From: Antedon bifida | Lineage: Eukaryota; Echinodermata; Crinoidea; Comatulida; Antedonidae | Direction: 5' to 3' | NCBI GenBank assembly: GCA_963402885.1 | Contig: OY727100.1 | Location: 3,844,001-3,908,000 of the forward strand | DNA: 64,000 nucleotides | Shown here: positions 24,050 to 35,620 of the stretch, piece by piece | How the letters are laid out: every line of letters begins with the position of its first letter | Numbering within the stretch: position 1 is the first letter of the stretch | Made by a program: the position numbers and the translations under genes | The notes under the pieces: generated by a model | What the model saw: the letters and a program-made list of their open reading frames with translations, nothing else | Told to the model about the DNA's origin: nothing | Database searches by the model: none

Positions 24050-26900
24050 TAACGTTGGATCAACATTGATAAATTAACGTAAATTACTAGTTAGAAAGAC
24101 AATTTTATTTTAACGTTGGATGAACATTGATAAATTAACGTAAATTACTAGTTAAAAATACAATGTTATTTCAACGTTGGATCAACATTGATACATTAAC
24201 GTAAATTACTAGTTAGAAAGACAATGTTATTTCAACGTTGGATCAACATTGATAAAATAACGTAAATTTCTAGTTAAAAATACAATGTTATTTCAACGTT
24301 GTTGGATCAACATTGATAAATTAACCTAAATTTCTAGTTAAAAATACAATGTTATTTCAACGTTGGATCAACATTAATAAATTAACGTAAATTTCTAGTT
24401 AAAAATACAATGTTATTTCAACGTTGGATCAACATTGATAAATTAACGTAAATTACTAGTTAAAAATACAAGGTTATTTCAACGTTGTATCAACATTGAT
24501 AAAATAACGTAAATTTCTAGTTAAAAATACAATGTTATTTCAACGTTGGATGATCAACATTGATAAATTAACGTAAATTACTAGTTAGAAAGACAATGTT
24601 ATTTCAACGTTAGATCAACATTGATACATTAACGTAAATTACTAGTTAGAAAGACAATGTTATTTCAACGTTGGATCAACATTTATAAATTAACGTAAAT
24701 TTCTAGTTAAAAATACAATGTTATTTCAACGTTGGATCAACATTGATAAATTAACGCAAATTTCTAGTTAAAAATACAATGTTGGATCAACATTGATAAA
24801 TTAACGTAAATTACTAGTTAGAAAGACAATGTTATTTCAACGTTAAATCAACATTGATAAATTAACGTAAATTACTAGTTGAAAATACAATGTTATTTCA
24901 ACGTTGTATCAACATTGATAAATTAACGTAAATTACTAGTTAAAAATACAATGTTATTTCAACGTTGGATCAACATTGATAAATTAACGTAAATTACTAG
25001 TTAGAAAGACAATGTTATTTAAACGTTGGATCAACATTGATAAAATAACGTAAATTTCTAGTTAAAAATACAATGTTATTTCAACGTTGGATCAACATTG
25101 ATAAATTAACGTAAATTTCTAGTTAAAAATACAATGTTATTTCAACGTTGGATCAACATTAATAAATTAACGTATATTTCTAGTTAAAAATACAATGTTA
25201 TTTCAACGTTGGATCAACATTGATAAATTAACGTAAATTACTAGTTAAAAATACAATGTTATTTCAACGTTGTATCAACATTGATAAAATAACGTAAATT
25301 TCTAGTTAAAAATACAATGTTATTTCAACGTTGGATGATCAACATTGATAAATTAACGTAAATTACTAGTTAGAAAGACAATGTTATTTCAACGTTAGAT
25401 CAACATTGATACATTAACGTAAATTACTAGTTAAAAATACAATGTTATTTCAACGTTGGATCAACATTTATAAATTAACGTAAATTTCTAGTTAAAAATA
25501 CAATGTTATTTCAACGTTGGATCAACATTGATAAATTAACGTAAATTTCTAGTTAAAAATACAATGTTATTTCAACGTTGGATCAACATTGATAAATTAA
25601 CGTAAATTACAAGTTAGAAAGACAATGTTATTTCAACGTTAAATCAACATTGATAAATTAACGTAAATTACTAGTTAAAAATACAATGTTATTTCAACGT
25701 TGTATCAACATTGATAAATTAACGTAAATTACTAGTTAAAAATACAATGTTATTTCAACGTTGGATCAACATTGATAAATTAACGTAAATTACTAGTTAG
25801 AAAGACAATGTTATTTAAACGTTGGATCAACATTAATAAATTAACGTAAATTTCTAGTTAAAAATACAATGTTATTTCAACGTTGGATCAACATTGATAA
25901 ATTAACGTAAATTACTAGTTAGAAAGACAATGTTATTTCAACGTTGGATCAACATTGATAAATTAACGTAAATTACTAGTTAAAAATACAATGTTATTTC
26001 AACGTTGGATCAACATTGATAAATTAACGTAAATTACTAGTTAAAAATACAATGTTATTTCAACGTTGGATCAACATTGATAAATTAACGTAAATTACTA
26101 GTTAGAAATACAATGTTATTTTAACGTTGGATCAACATTGATAAATTAACGTAAATTTCTTGTTAAGAATACAATGTTATTTCAACGTTGGATCAACATT
26201 GATAAATTAACGTAAATTTCTAGTTGAAAATACAATGTTATTTCAACATTGGATCAACATTGATAAATTAATGTAAATTTCTAGTTAAAAATACAATGTG
26301 ATTTTAACGTTGGATCAACATTGATAAATTAACGTAAATTACTAGTTAGAAAGACAATGTTATTTCAACGTTGGATCAACATTGATAAATTAACTTAAAT
26401 TACTAGTTAGAAGGACAATGTTATTTCAACGTTGGATCAACATTGATAATAAAACGTAAATTTCTAGTTAAAAATACAATGTTATTTCAACGTTGGATCA
26501 ACATTGGTAAATTAACGTAAATTTCTAGTTAAAAATACAATGTTATTTCAACGTTGGATCAACATTGATAAATTAACGTAAATTACTAGTTAAAATACAA
26601 TGTTATTTTAACGTTGTATCAACATTGATAAAATAACGTAAATTTCTAGTTAAAAATACAATGTTATTTCAACGTTGGATCAACATTTATAAATTAACGT
26701 AAAACATTTGTTAGAAAGACGATGTTATTTCAACGTTGAATCAACATTTATAAATTAACGTAAATTACTAGTTAAAAAGACAATGTTATTTCAACGTTTG
26801 ATTAACATTGATAAATGAACATAAACATTTTATTGAAAAGAAAATGTTATTTCAACGTTGATTCAATGTTTATTAATAAACGTTAAAAAAATAGTTAGGG
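24050..26900. repeat. 61 bp tandem array inside the transposon (~46 copies)
   Basis: CAACATTGATAAATTAACGT recurs every 61 bp (24849, 24910, 24971), joined by AAATTACTAGTTAAAAATAC and TGTTATTTCAACGTTGGAT. Units alternate between TACTAG and TTCTAG and between TTAGAAAGAC and TTAAAAATAC subtypes. Units are less regular at both ends (23820-24050 and 26700-27000). Confidence 0.95.
24541..26110. repeat. ~785 bp higher-order duplication within the 61 bp array
   Basis: A rare GTTGGATGATCAACATTG unit with a 3 bp insertion occurs near 24547 and again near 25332, about 785 bp apart, followed by the same order of subtypes (TTAGATCAACATTGATACATT, then ACATTTATAAATT). This equals 13 units allowing for small indels. 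Confidence 0.7.
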
Positions 26901-27007
26901 AAAAAATGTTATTTCAACGTTGATTCAACGTTTGAAATACGCTGACAACATGATTTCAACAAATCAACTATATTTCAACGTTGATTCAACGTTGAAATTA
27001 TGTTCTG

Positions 27008-27018
27008 TGCCCACTGGG
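27008..27018 (-). repeat. Right terminal inverted repeat
   Basis: TGCCCACTGGG, the exact complement of the left end, followed by the second AT at 27019-27020 and resumed satellite A. Confidence 0.88.
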
Positions 27019-29907
27019 ATGTGTATTATGCTATAGTAACCATTTATTTCAAAGAATAAAAGAGTCGAAAAATGACCATTTTTCAAAAATTTCCCTTACT
27101 ATAGTACAGGGATTTTTTCAAAAAATGACCAATTTTCGACCTTTTTATTTTTTGACATAGCACAATTGACATGCGCAGAACCCATTATTCGACTCTGCGC
27201 ATGTTTATTATGCTATAGTAACCATTTATGTCAAAAAATAAAAGGGTCGAAAAATGGCCATTTTTCGAAAATTTCCCTTACTATAGTACAGGGATTTTTT
27301 CAAAAAATGACCAATTTTCGACCTTTTTTTTTATCGATAAAACTGGTTACTATAGCACAATTAACATGCGCAGAACCCATTATTCGACTCTGAGCATGTT
27401 TATTATGCTATAGTGACCATTTATGTCAAAATATAAAAGGGTCGAAAAATGGCCATTTTTCGAAAATTTCCCTTAATATAGTACAGGGATTTTTTTTTAA
27501 AAAATGACCAATTTTCGAACTTTTTATTTTTCGATAAAACTGATTACTATAGCACAATTGACATGCGCAGAACCCATTATTCGACTCTGCGCATGTTTAT
27601 TATGCTATAGTAACCATTTATGTCAAAAAATAAAAGGGTCGAAAAATGGCAATTTTTCGAAAATTTCCCTGTACTATAGTAAGGGATTTTTTCCAAAAAT
27701 GACCAATTTTCGACCTTTTAATTTTTCGATAAAAATGGTTACTATAGCACGATTGACATGCGCAGAACCCATTATTCGACTCTGCGCATGTTTATTATGC
27801 TATAGTAACCATTTATGTCAAAAAATAAAAGGGTCGAAAAATGACCATTTTTCGAAACTTTCCCTTACTATAGTACAGAGATTTTTTCAAAAATTGACCA
27901 ATTTTCGACCTTTTTATTTTTTGACATAAATGGTTACTATAGCACAATTGACATGCGCAGAACCCATTATTCGACTCTGCGTATGTCAATCGTGCTATAG
28001 TAACCATTTTTATCGAAAAATAAAAAGGTCGAAAATTGGTCATTTTTCGAAAATTTTCCTTACTATAGTACAGGGATTTTTTCAAAAAATGACCAATTTT
28101 CGACCTTTTTATTTTTCGATAAAACTGGTTACTATAGCACAATTGACATGCGCAGAACCCATTATTCGACTCTGCGCATGTTTATTATGCTATAGTAACC
28201 ATTTATGTCAAAAAATAAAAGGGTCGAAAAATGGCCATTTTTCTAAAATTTCCCTTACTATATATAGTACAGGATTTTTTCAAAAAATTACCAATTTTCG
28301 ACCTTTTTTTATCATCTATAAAACTGGTTACTATAGCACAATTGACATGCGCAGAACCCATTATTCGACTCTGACCATTTATGTCAAAATATAAAAGGGT
28401 CGAAAAATGGCCATTTTCGAAAATTTTCCTTACTATAGTACAGGGATTTTTTCAAAAAATGACCAATTTTCGACCTTTTTTTTATTTCGTTAAATCTGGT
28501 TACTATAGCACAATTGACAAGCGCAGAACCGATTATTAGACTCTGCGCATGTTTATTATGCTATAGTGACCATTTATGTCAAAAAATAAAAGGGTCGAAA
28601 AATGGCCATTTTTCGAAAATTTCCCGTACAATAGTACAGGGATTTTTTCAAAAAATTACCAATTTTCGACCTTTTTATATTTCGATAAAACTGGTTACTA
28701 TAGCAAAATTGACATGCGCAAAACCCATTATTCGACTCTGAGCATGTTTATTAAGCTATAGTAACCATTTATGTCAAAAAATAAAAGGGTCGAAAAATAG
28801 ACATTTTTCGAAAATTTCCCGTACTATAGTACAGGGATTTTTTCAAAAAATTACCAATTTTCGACCTTTTAATTTTTTGAAAAAACTGGTTACTATAGCA
28901 CAATTGACATGCGCAGAACCCATTATTCGACTCTGAGCATGTTTATTATGCTATAGTAACCATTTATGTCTAAAAATGAAAGGGTCGAAAAATGGCCATT
29001 TTTCGAAAATTTCCCTTACTATAGTACAGGGATTTTTTCCAAAAATGACCAATTTTCGACCTTTTTATTTTTCGATAAAAATGGTTACTATAGCACGATT
29101 GACATGCGCAGAACCCATTATTCGACTTTGCGCATGTTTATTATGCTATAGTAACATTTTATGTCAAAAAATAAAAGGGTCGAAAAATGGCTATTTTTCG
29201 AAAATTTCCCTTACTATAGTACAGGGATTTTTTCAAAAAATGATCAATTTTTGACCTTTTTTTTAATCGATAAAACTGGTTACTATAGCACAATTAACAT
29301 GCGCAGAACCCATTATTCGACTCTGAGCATGTTTATTAAGCTATAGTAACCATTTATGTCAAAAAATAAAAGGGTCGAAAAATGGCCATTTTTCGAAAAT
29401 TTCCCGTACTATGTACAGGGATTTTTTCAAAAAATGACCAATTTTCGACCTTTTTATTTTTCGATAAAACTGATTACTATAGCACAATTGACATGCGCAG
29501 AACCCATTATTCGACTCTGCGCATGTTTATTGTGCTGTAGTAACCATTTATGTCAAAAAACAAAAAAGTCGAAAAATTGCCATTTTTCGAAAATTTCCCT
29601 TACTATAGTACAGGGATTTTTTCAAAAAATGACCAATTTTCGACCTTTTTATTTTTTGACATAGCACAGGTTACTATTGCACAATTGACCTGCGCAGAAC
29701 CCATTATTCGACTCTGCGCATGTTTATTATGCTATAGTAACAATTCAGGTCAAAAAATAAAAGGGTCGAAAATTGGCCATTTTTCGAAAATTTCCCTTAC
29801 TATAGTACAGGGATTTTTTCAAAAAATGACCAATTTTCGACCTTTTTATTTTTTGACATAAATGGTTACTATAGCATAATAAACATGCGCAGAACCCATT
29901 ATTCGAC

Positions 29908-29928
29908 TCTGCGCATGTGTATTATGCT
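29908..29928. other. Paralogous empty site of the 6.4 kb transposon
   Basis: This monomer has the intact target sequence TCTGCGCATGTGTATTATGC, with one AT at 29915-29916. Its left neighbours match the left flank of the transposon and its right neighbours match 27021 onward (27228 with 30125, 27504 with 30401). It shows what the insertion site looked like before insertion. Confidence 0.82.
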
Positions 29929-31019
29929 ATAGTAACCATTTATTTCAAAAAATAAAAGAGTCGAAAAATGACCATTTTTCAAAAATTTCCCTTACTATAG
30001 TACAGGGATTTTTTCAAAAAATGACCAATTTTCGACCTTTTATATTTTTTGACATAGCACAATTGACATGCGCAGAACCCATTATTCGACTCTGCGCATG
30101 TTTATTATGCTATAGTAACCATTTATGTCAAAAAATAAAAGGGTCGAAAAATGGCCATTTTTCGAAAATTTCCCTTACTATAGTACAGGGATTTTTTCAA
30201 AAAATGACCAATTTTCGACCTTTTTTTTTATCGATAAAACTGGTTACTATAGCACAATTAACATGCGCAGAACCCATTATTCGACTCTGAGCATGTTTAT
30301 TATGCTATAGTGACCATTTATGTCAAAATATAAAAGGGTCGAAAAATGGCCATTTCTCGAAAATTTCCCTTACTATAGTACAGGGATTTTTTTTTAAAAA
30401 ATGACCAATTTTCGAACTTTTTATTTTTCGATAAAACTGATTACTATAGCACAATTGACATGCGCAGAACCCATTATTCGACTCTGCGCATGTTTATTAT
30501 GCTATAGTAACCATTTATGTCAAAAAATAAAAGGGTCGAAAAATGGCAATTTTTCGAAAATTTCCCTGTACTATAGTAAGGAATTTTTTCCAAAAATGAC
30601 CAATTTTCGACCTTTTAATTTTTCGATAAAACTGGTTACTATAGCACAATTGACATGCGCAGAACCCATTATTCGACTCTGCGCATGTTTATTATGCTAT
30701 AGTAACCATTTATGTCAAAAAATAAAAGGGTCGAAAAATGGCCATTTTTCGAAAATTTCCCTTACTATAGAACAAGGATTTTTTCAAAAAATGACCAATT
30801 ATCGACCTTTTTAGTTTTCGATAAAACTGGTTAATATAGCACAATTGACATGCGCAGAACGCATTAATCGACTCTGTGCATGTTTATGATGCTATAGTAA
30901 CCATTTATGCCAAAGAATAAAAGGGTCGAAAATTGGCCATATTTCGAAAATTTCCCTTACTATATATAGTACAGGGATTTATTCAAAAAATGACCAATTT
31001 TCGACCCTTTTATTTTTCG

Positions 31020-31150
31020 ATATACTATACTATACTATAGCATAATAAACGTGCGCAGAGTCGAATAATGTGTTCTGCGCATGTCAATTGTGCTATAGTA
31101 ACCAGTTTTATCGAAAAATAAAAAGGTCGAAAATTGGTCATTTTTTTGAA
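31020..31150 (-). repeat. Inverted terminal satellite A monomer
   Basis: The H1 loop reads GCAGAGTCGAATAATGTG, the complement of the normal CCCATTATTCGACTCTGC, and the following arm is TCAATTGTGCTATAGTAACC. The monomer is therefore in reverse orientation. A short TATAC/TACTA microrepeat precedes it at about 31020-31040. Confidence 0.82.
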
Positions 31151-31320
31151 AAAATCCCTGTATAAGGAATTTTTTCGAAAAATGGCCGAAATTTCCAATT
31201 TTTAAAAATCTATAATTAGGCTATAATATTGCCATTTATTCAAATATATTGTGCTAACATCATCTTATAGAGCCATCGCAACTACTTATGTCAACATATA
31301 AAAGGGTCGGAAATGGCAAA
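31130..31320. repeat. Hybrid monomer at the satellite A/B junction
   Basis: The sequence begins as satellite A H2 (GGTCATTTTTTTGAAAAAATCC), passes through a shortened loop CCCTGTATAAGG, and continues as satellite B (AATTTTTTCGAAAAATGGCC, then TATAATTAGGCTATAATATT). The switch lies in the hairpin loop. Confidence 0.75.
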
Positions 31321-31861
31321 ATTTTCTACTTTTTAAAATTAAATAATTATGCTATAATATTGCCATTTATGCACATATATTGTGTTAACATCATCTTATA
31401 GAGCCATAGTAACTAGTTATGTCAAAAAATAAAAGGGTCAAAATTTGGCAATTTTTCGAAAATTTTCCTGAGGGGGACCATTGGAATTTTTTCGAAAAAT
31501 GGCCAAAATTTCCACTTTTTAAAATTCAATAATTATGCTATAATATAGCCATTTATGTACATATATTGTGTTAACATCATCTTATAGAACCATAGTAACT
31601 AGTTATGTCAACAAATAAAAGGGTTGAAATTTGTCCATTTTTCGAAAATTTCCCTGAGGGGGACCATTGGATTTTTTTCAAAAAATGGCAAAAATTTCCA
31701 CTTTTTAAAATTAGAAATTTATGCTATAATATTGCCATTTATGCAAATATATTGTGCTAACATCATCTTATAGAGCCATAGTAACTAATTATGCCAACAA
31801 ATAAAAGTGTCGAAATTTGACCGTTTTTCGAAACATTTTCCTGAGGGGGACCATAGGATTT

Positions 31862-32262
31862 TTTTTTGCTTCTTTAAACTCCGCCCTAAAACTTCCATAT
31901 TTGGAATGTCAAATGGATAAGCTTTATTTTGATGTGTGACCTTTAAACATTGTGCAGCGAACTGGCGATCAAAATGTCGTAAAACTCGGCAACTTTCAAC
32001 TGAATTTACGCAAAATTTTAGCGTAGATCGTGAATAAATTGTTAGGCTTGAGGAAAATACATGTTTTTAAAACTCTCTTTTTTCATAATTTTAGTTAAAT
32101 TTCGGGAGTTTAAATCAGGTAGACGTATTCTTAAATAGTGAAATATTTCGAAAATGCAAAAACATGTAATCTGCCAGGGTAGTCGATTTGGACGTATTTT
32201 GACTGATTACGTGAATTTTGAATTGCCGACAAAGAGAGGGTTTTGCCAGATCGGGTCACATA
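31862..32262. other. ~400 bp non-satellite segment replacing part of a satellite B monomer
   Basis: After GGACCATAGGATTTTTTTTT the sequence turns into unique DNA (TTAAACTCCGCCCTAAAACT ... GAGAGGGTTTTGCCAGATCGG) and returns at CACATATATTGTGTTATAG. The flanking monomer has lost its middle part, and the TTAACATCATC block is missing after the return. No terminal repeats, target duplication or open frame are visible. It could be a decayed insertion or a leftover of pre-array sequence. Confidence 0.7.
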
Positions 32263-33377
32263 TATTGTGTTATAGAGCCATAGTAACTAGTTATGTCAAA
32301 AAAAAAAAGGGTTGAAATTTGGCCATTTTTTGGAAAATTTCCCTGGAGGGGACTATAGGAAGTTTTTCGAAAAATGACTAAAATGTCCACTTTTTAAAAT
32401 TCAATAATTAGACTATAATATTGCCATTTATGCACATATATTGTGTTAACATCATCTTATAGAGCCATAGTAACTAGTTATGTCAAAAAATAAAAGGTTT
32501 GAAATTTGGCCATTTTTGCGAAAACTTCCCTTCGGGGGACCATAGGAATTTTTTTCGAAAAATGGCAACAATTTTCAATTTTTAAAATTCTATAATTAGG
32601 CTATAATATTGCAATTTGTGCACATATATTGTGTTAACATCATCTTATAGAGCCACAGTAACTAGATACGTCAAAAAATAAAAGGGTCAAAATTTGACAA
32701 TTTTTCGAAAATTTCGCTGAGGGTGACCATAGGAATTTTTTCGAAAAATGGCCAAAATTTCCACTTTTTAAAATTCAATAATTATGCTATAATATTGCCA
32801 TTTATGCCCATATATTGTGTTAACATCATCTTATAGAACCATAGTAACTAGTTATGTCAAAAAATAAAAGGGTTGAAATATGGCCATTTTTCGAAAAATT
32901 CGCTGCGGGGGACCACAGGAATTTTTATCGAAAAATGGCGAAAATTTACACTTTCTAAAATTCTAAAATTATGCTATGTTATTGTCATTTATGCAAATAT
33001 ATTGTGCTAACATCAACTTATACAGCCAGAGTAACTAGTTATGTCAAAAAATAAAAGGGTCGAAATTTGGCCATTTTTCGAAAAAATTTCCTGTGGGGGA
33101 CCATAAGATTTTTTTCGAAAAGTGGTCAAAATTTCAATTGTTTAAAATTCATAAATTATGGAATAATATTGCCATTTGTGCACATATATTGTGTTAACAT
33201 CATCTTATAGAGCCATAGTAACTAGTTATGTCAAAAAATAAAAGGTTCGAAATTTTGCCATTTTTCGAACATTTCGCTGCGGGGGACCAAAGGATTTTTT
33301 TTTTTTAAATGTAAAAAATTTACACTTTCTAAAATTCGAAAATTATGCTATAATATTGCCATTTATGCAAATATATT

Positions 33378-35620
33378 GTGCTAACATCATCTTATACAGC
33401 CATAGTAACTAGTTATGTCAAAAAAGAAAAGGGTCGAAATTTGGCCATTTTCCGAAAATTTCCACTGCGGGGGACCATAGGAATTTTTTCGAAAAATGGC
33501 CAAAATTTCCACTTTTTAAAATTCAATAATTATGCTATAATATTGCCATTTATGCCCATATATTGTGTTAACATCATCTTATAGAACCATAGTAACTAGT
33601 TATGTCAAAAAATAAAAGGGTTGAAATATGGCCATTTTTCGAAAAATTCGCTGCGGGGGACCACAGGAATTTTTATCGAAAAATGGCGAAAATTTACACT
33701 TTCTAAAATTCTAAAATTATGCTATATTATTGTCATTTATGCAAATATATTGTGCTAACATCAACTTATACAGCCAGAGTAATTAGTTATGTCAAAAAAT
33801 AAAAGGGTCGAAATTTGGCCATTTTTCGAAAAAATTTCCTGTGGGGGACCATAAGATTTTTTTCGAAAAGTGGTCAAAATTTCCATTGTTTAAAATTCAA
33901 AAATTATGGAATAATATTGCCATTTGTGCACATATATTGTGTTAACATCATCTTATAGAGCCATAGTAACTAGTTATGTAAAAAAAAAAAAGGGTCGAAA
34001 TTTTGCCATTTTTCGAAAAATTTCCCTGCGGGGGACCATAGGATTTTTTTTCGAAAAATGGTCAAAATTTCCATTGTTTACAATTCAAAAATTATACTAT
34101 AATATTGCCATTTATGCAAATATATTGTGCTAACATCATCTTATAGAGCCATAGTAACTAGTTATGTCAAAAAATAAAAGGGTCGAAATTTGGCCATTTT
34201 TCGAAAAATTTTCCTGCGGGGGACCACAGGAATTTTTTTGTAAAATGACCAAAATTTCCACCTTTTAAAATTCAATTATTAGACTATAATATTGCCATTT
34301 ATGCACATATATTGTGTTAACATCATCTTATAGAGCCATAGTAACTAGTTATGTCAAAAAATAAAATGTTTGAAATTTGGGCATTTTTGCGAAAATTTCC
34401 CTGCGGGGGACCATAGGAATTTTTTCGAAAAATGGCAAGAATTTCCAATTTTTAAAATTCACAAATTATACTATAATATTGCCATTTATGCAAATACATT
34501 GTGCTAACATCATCTTATAGAGCCATAGTAACTAGTTATGTCAAAAAAGAAAAGGGTCGAAATTTGGCCATTTTCCGAAAATTTCCACTGCGGGGGACCA
34601 TAGGAATTTTTTCGAAAAATGGCCAAAATTTCCACTTTTTAAAATTCAATAATTATGCTATAATATTGCCATTTATGCCCATATATTGTGTTAACATCAT
34701 CTTATAGAACCATAGTAACTAGTTATGTCAAAAAATAAAAGGGTTGAAATATGGCCATTTTTCGAAAAATTCGCTGCGGGGGACCACAGGAATTTTTATC
34801 GAAAAATGGCGAAAATTTACACTTTCTAAAATTCTAAAATTATGCTATATTATTGTCATTTATGCAAATATATTGTGCTAACATCAACTTATACAGCCAG
34901 AGTAATTAGTTATGTCAAAAAATAAAAGGGTCGAAATTTGGCCATTTTTCGAAAAAATTTCCTGTGGGGGACCATAAGATTTTTTTCGAAAAGTGGTCAA
35001 AATTTCCATTGTTTAAAATTCAAAAATTATGGAATAATATTGCCATTTGTGCACATATATTGTGTTAACATCATCTTATAGAGCCATAGTAACTAGTTAT
35101 GTCAAAAAAAAAAAGGGTCGAAATTTTGCCATTTTTCGAAAAATTTCCCTGCGGGGAACAATAGGATTTTTTTTCGAAAAATGGTCAAAATTTCCATTGT
35201 TTAAAATTCAAAAATTATACTATAATATTGCCATTTATGCAAATATATTGTGCTAACATCATCTTATAGAGCCATAGTAACTAGTTATGTCAAAAAATAA
35301 AAGGGTCGAAATTTGGCCATTTTTCGAAAATTTTTCCTGTGGGGGACCACAGCAATTTTTTTGAAAAATGACCAAAATTTCCACCTTTTAAAATTCAATA
35401 ATTAGACTATAATATTGCCATTTATGCACATATATTGTTTTAACATCACCTTATAGAGCCATAGTAACTACTTATGTCCAAAAATAAAATGTTTGAAATT
35501 TGGCCATTTTTGCGAAAATTTCCCTGCGGGGGACCATAGGAATTTTTTCGAAAAATGGCAAAAATTTCCAATTTTTAAAATTCAATAATTATGCTATAAT
35601 ATAGCCATTTATGTACATAT
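33378..35620. repeat. Higher-order repeat of 1123 bp in satellite B (6 monomers, 2 copies)
   Basis: 33378 recurs at 34501 and 33924 at 35047. Markers such as TTTCCACTGCGGGGGACC and TTTTTATCGAAAAATGGCG are shared at the same offset, with few differences. Confidence 0.82.

Larger units (their letters stand above)
20625..27018. mobile_element. 6.4 kb non-autonomous DNA transposon-like element inserted in satellite A
   Basis: Both ends carry the 11 bp inverted repeat CCCAGTGGGCA (20625-20635 and, inverted, 27008-27018). The satellite is interrupted exactly between GACTCTGCGCAT and ATGTGTATTATG, while uninterrupted copies read GCGCATGTGTATT, so the target duplication is AT. No long open frame exists inside, so no transposase is encoded here. 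Internally it holds a 112 bp tandem array, about 2.3 kb of unique DNA and a 61 bp tandem array. A two-base AT duplication fits what I recall for ISL2EU/IS4EU-type elements, but the assignment is tentative. Tc1/mariner is less likely because its duplication is TA. Confidence 0.88.
27019..31150. repeat. Satellite A array, right block (~21 copies)
   Basis: The same ~195 bp palindromic monomers resume directly after the transposon. From about 27600 to 29861 they repeat the monomer series at 18580-20372 (offset 9489 bp on most markers, for example 19477/28966 and 20061/29550). The last copies (30780-31150) are the most diverged, as expected at an array edge. Confidence 0.95.

Noticed and set aside
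20625..27018. Tc1/mariner or LTR retrotransposon identity for the 6.4 kb insertion
   Set aside because: The target duplication is AT, not TA or 4-6 bp. The ends are inverted, not long direct repeats, and there is no polymerase or integrase frame.
4776..30814. Many open frames of 61-206 codons (peptides such as MTNFRPFYFSIK and MSKNKRVEKWPFFENF)
   Set aside because: They are phases of satellite A. The 195 bp period is a multiple of three and the unit is palindromic, so several frames on both strands stay open. Starts and stops fall at the same monomer positions, and length changes follow indels.
4850..31150. CENP-B box in satellite A
   Set aside because: The closest stretch, TTTCGAAAATTTCCCGT, lacks the required A and CGGG of the NTTCGNNNNANNCGGGN pattern. 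A centromere role is possible but unsupported.
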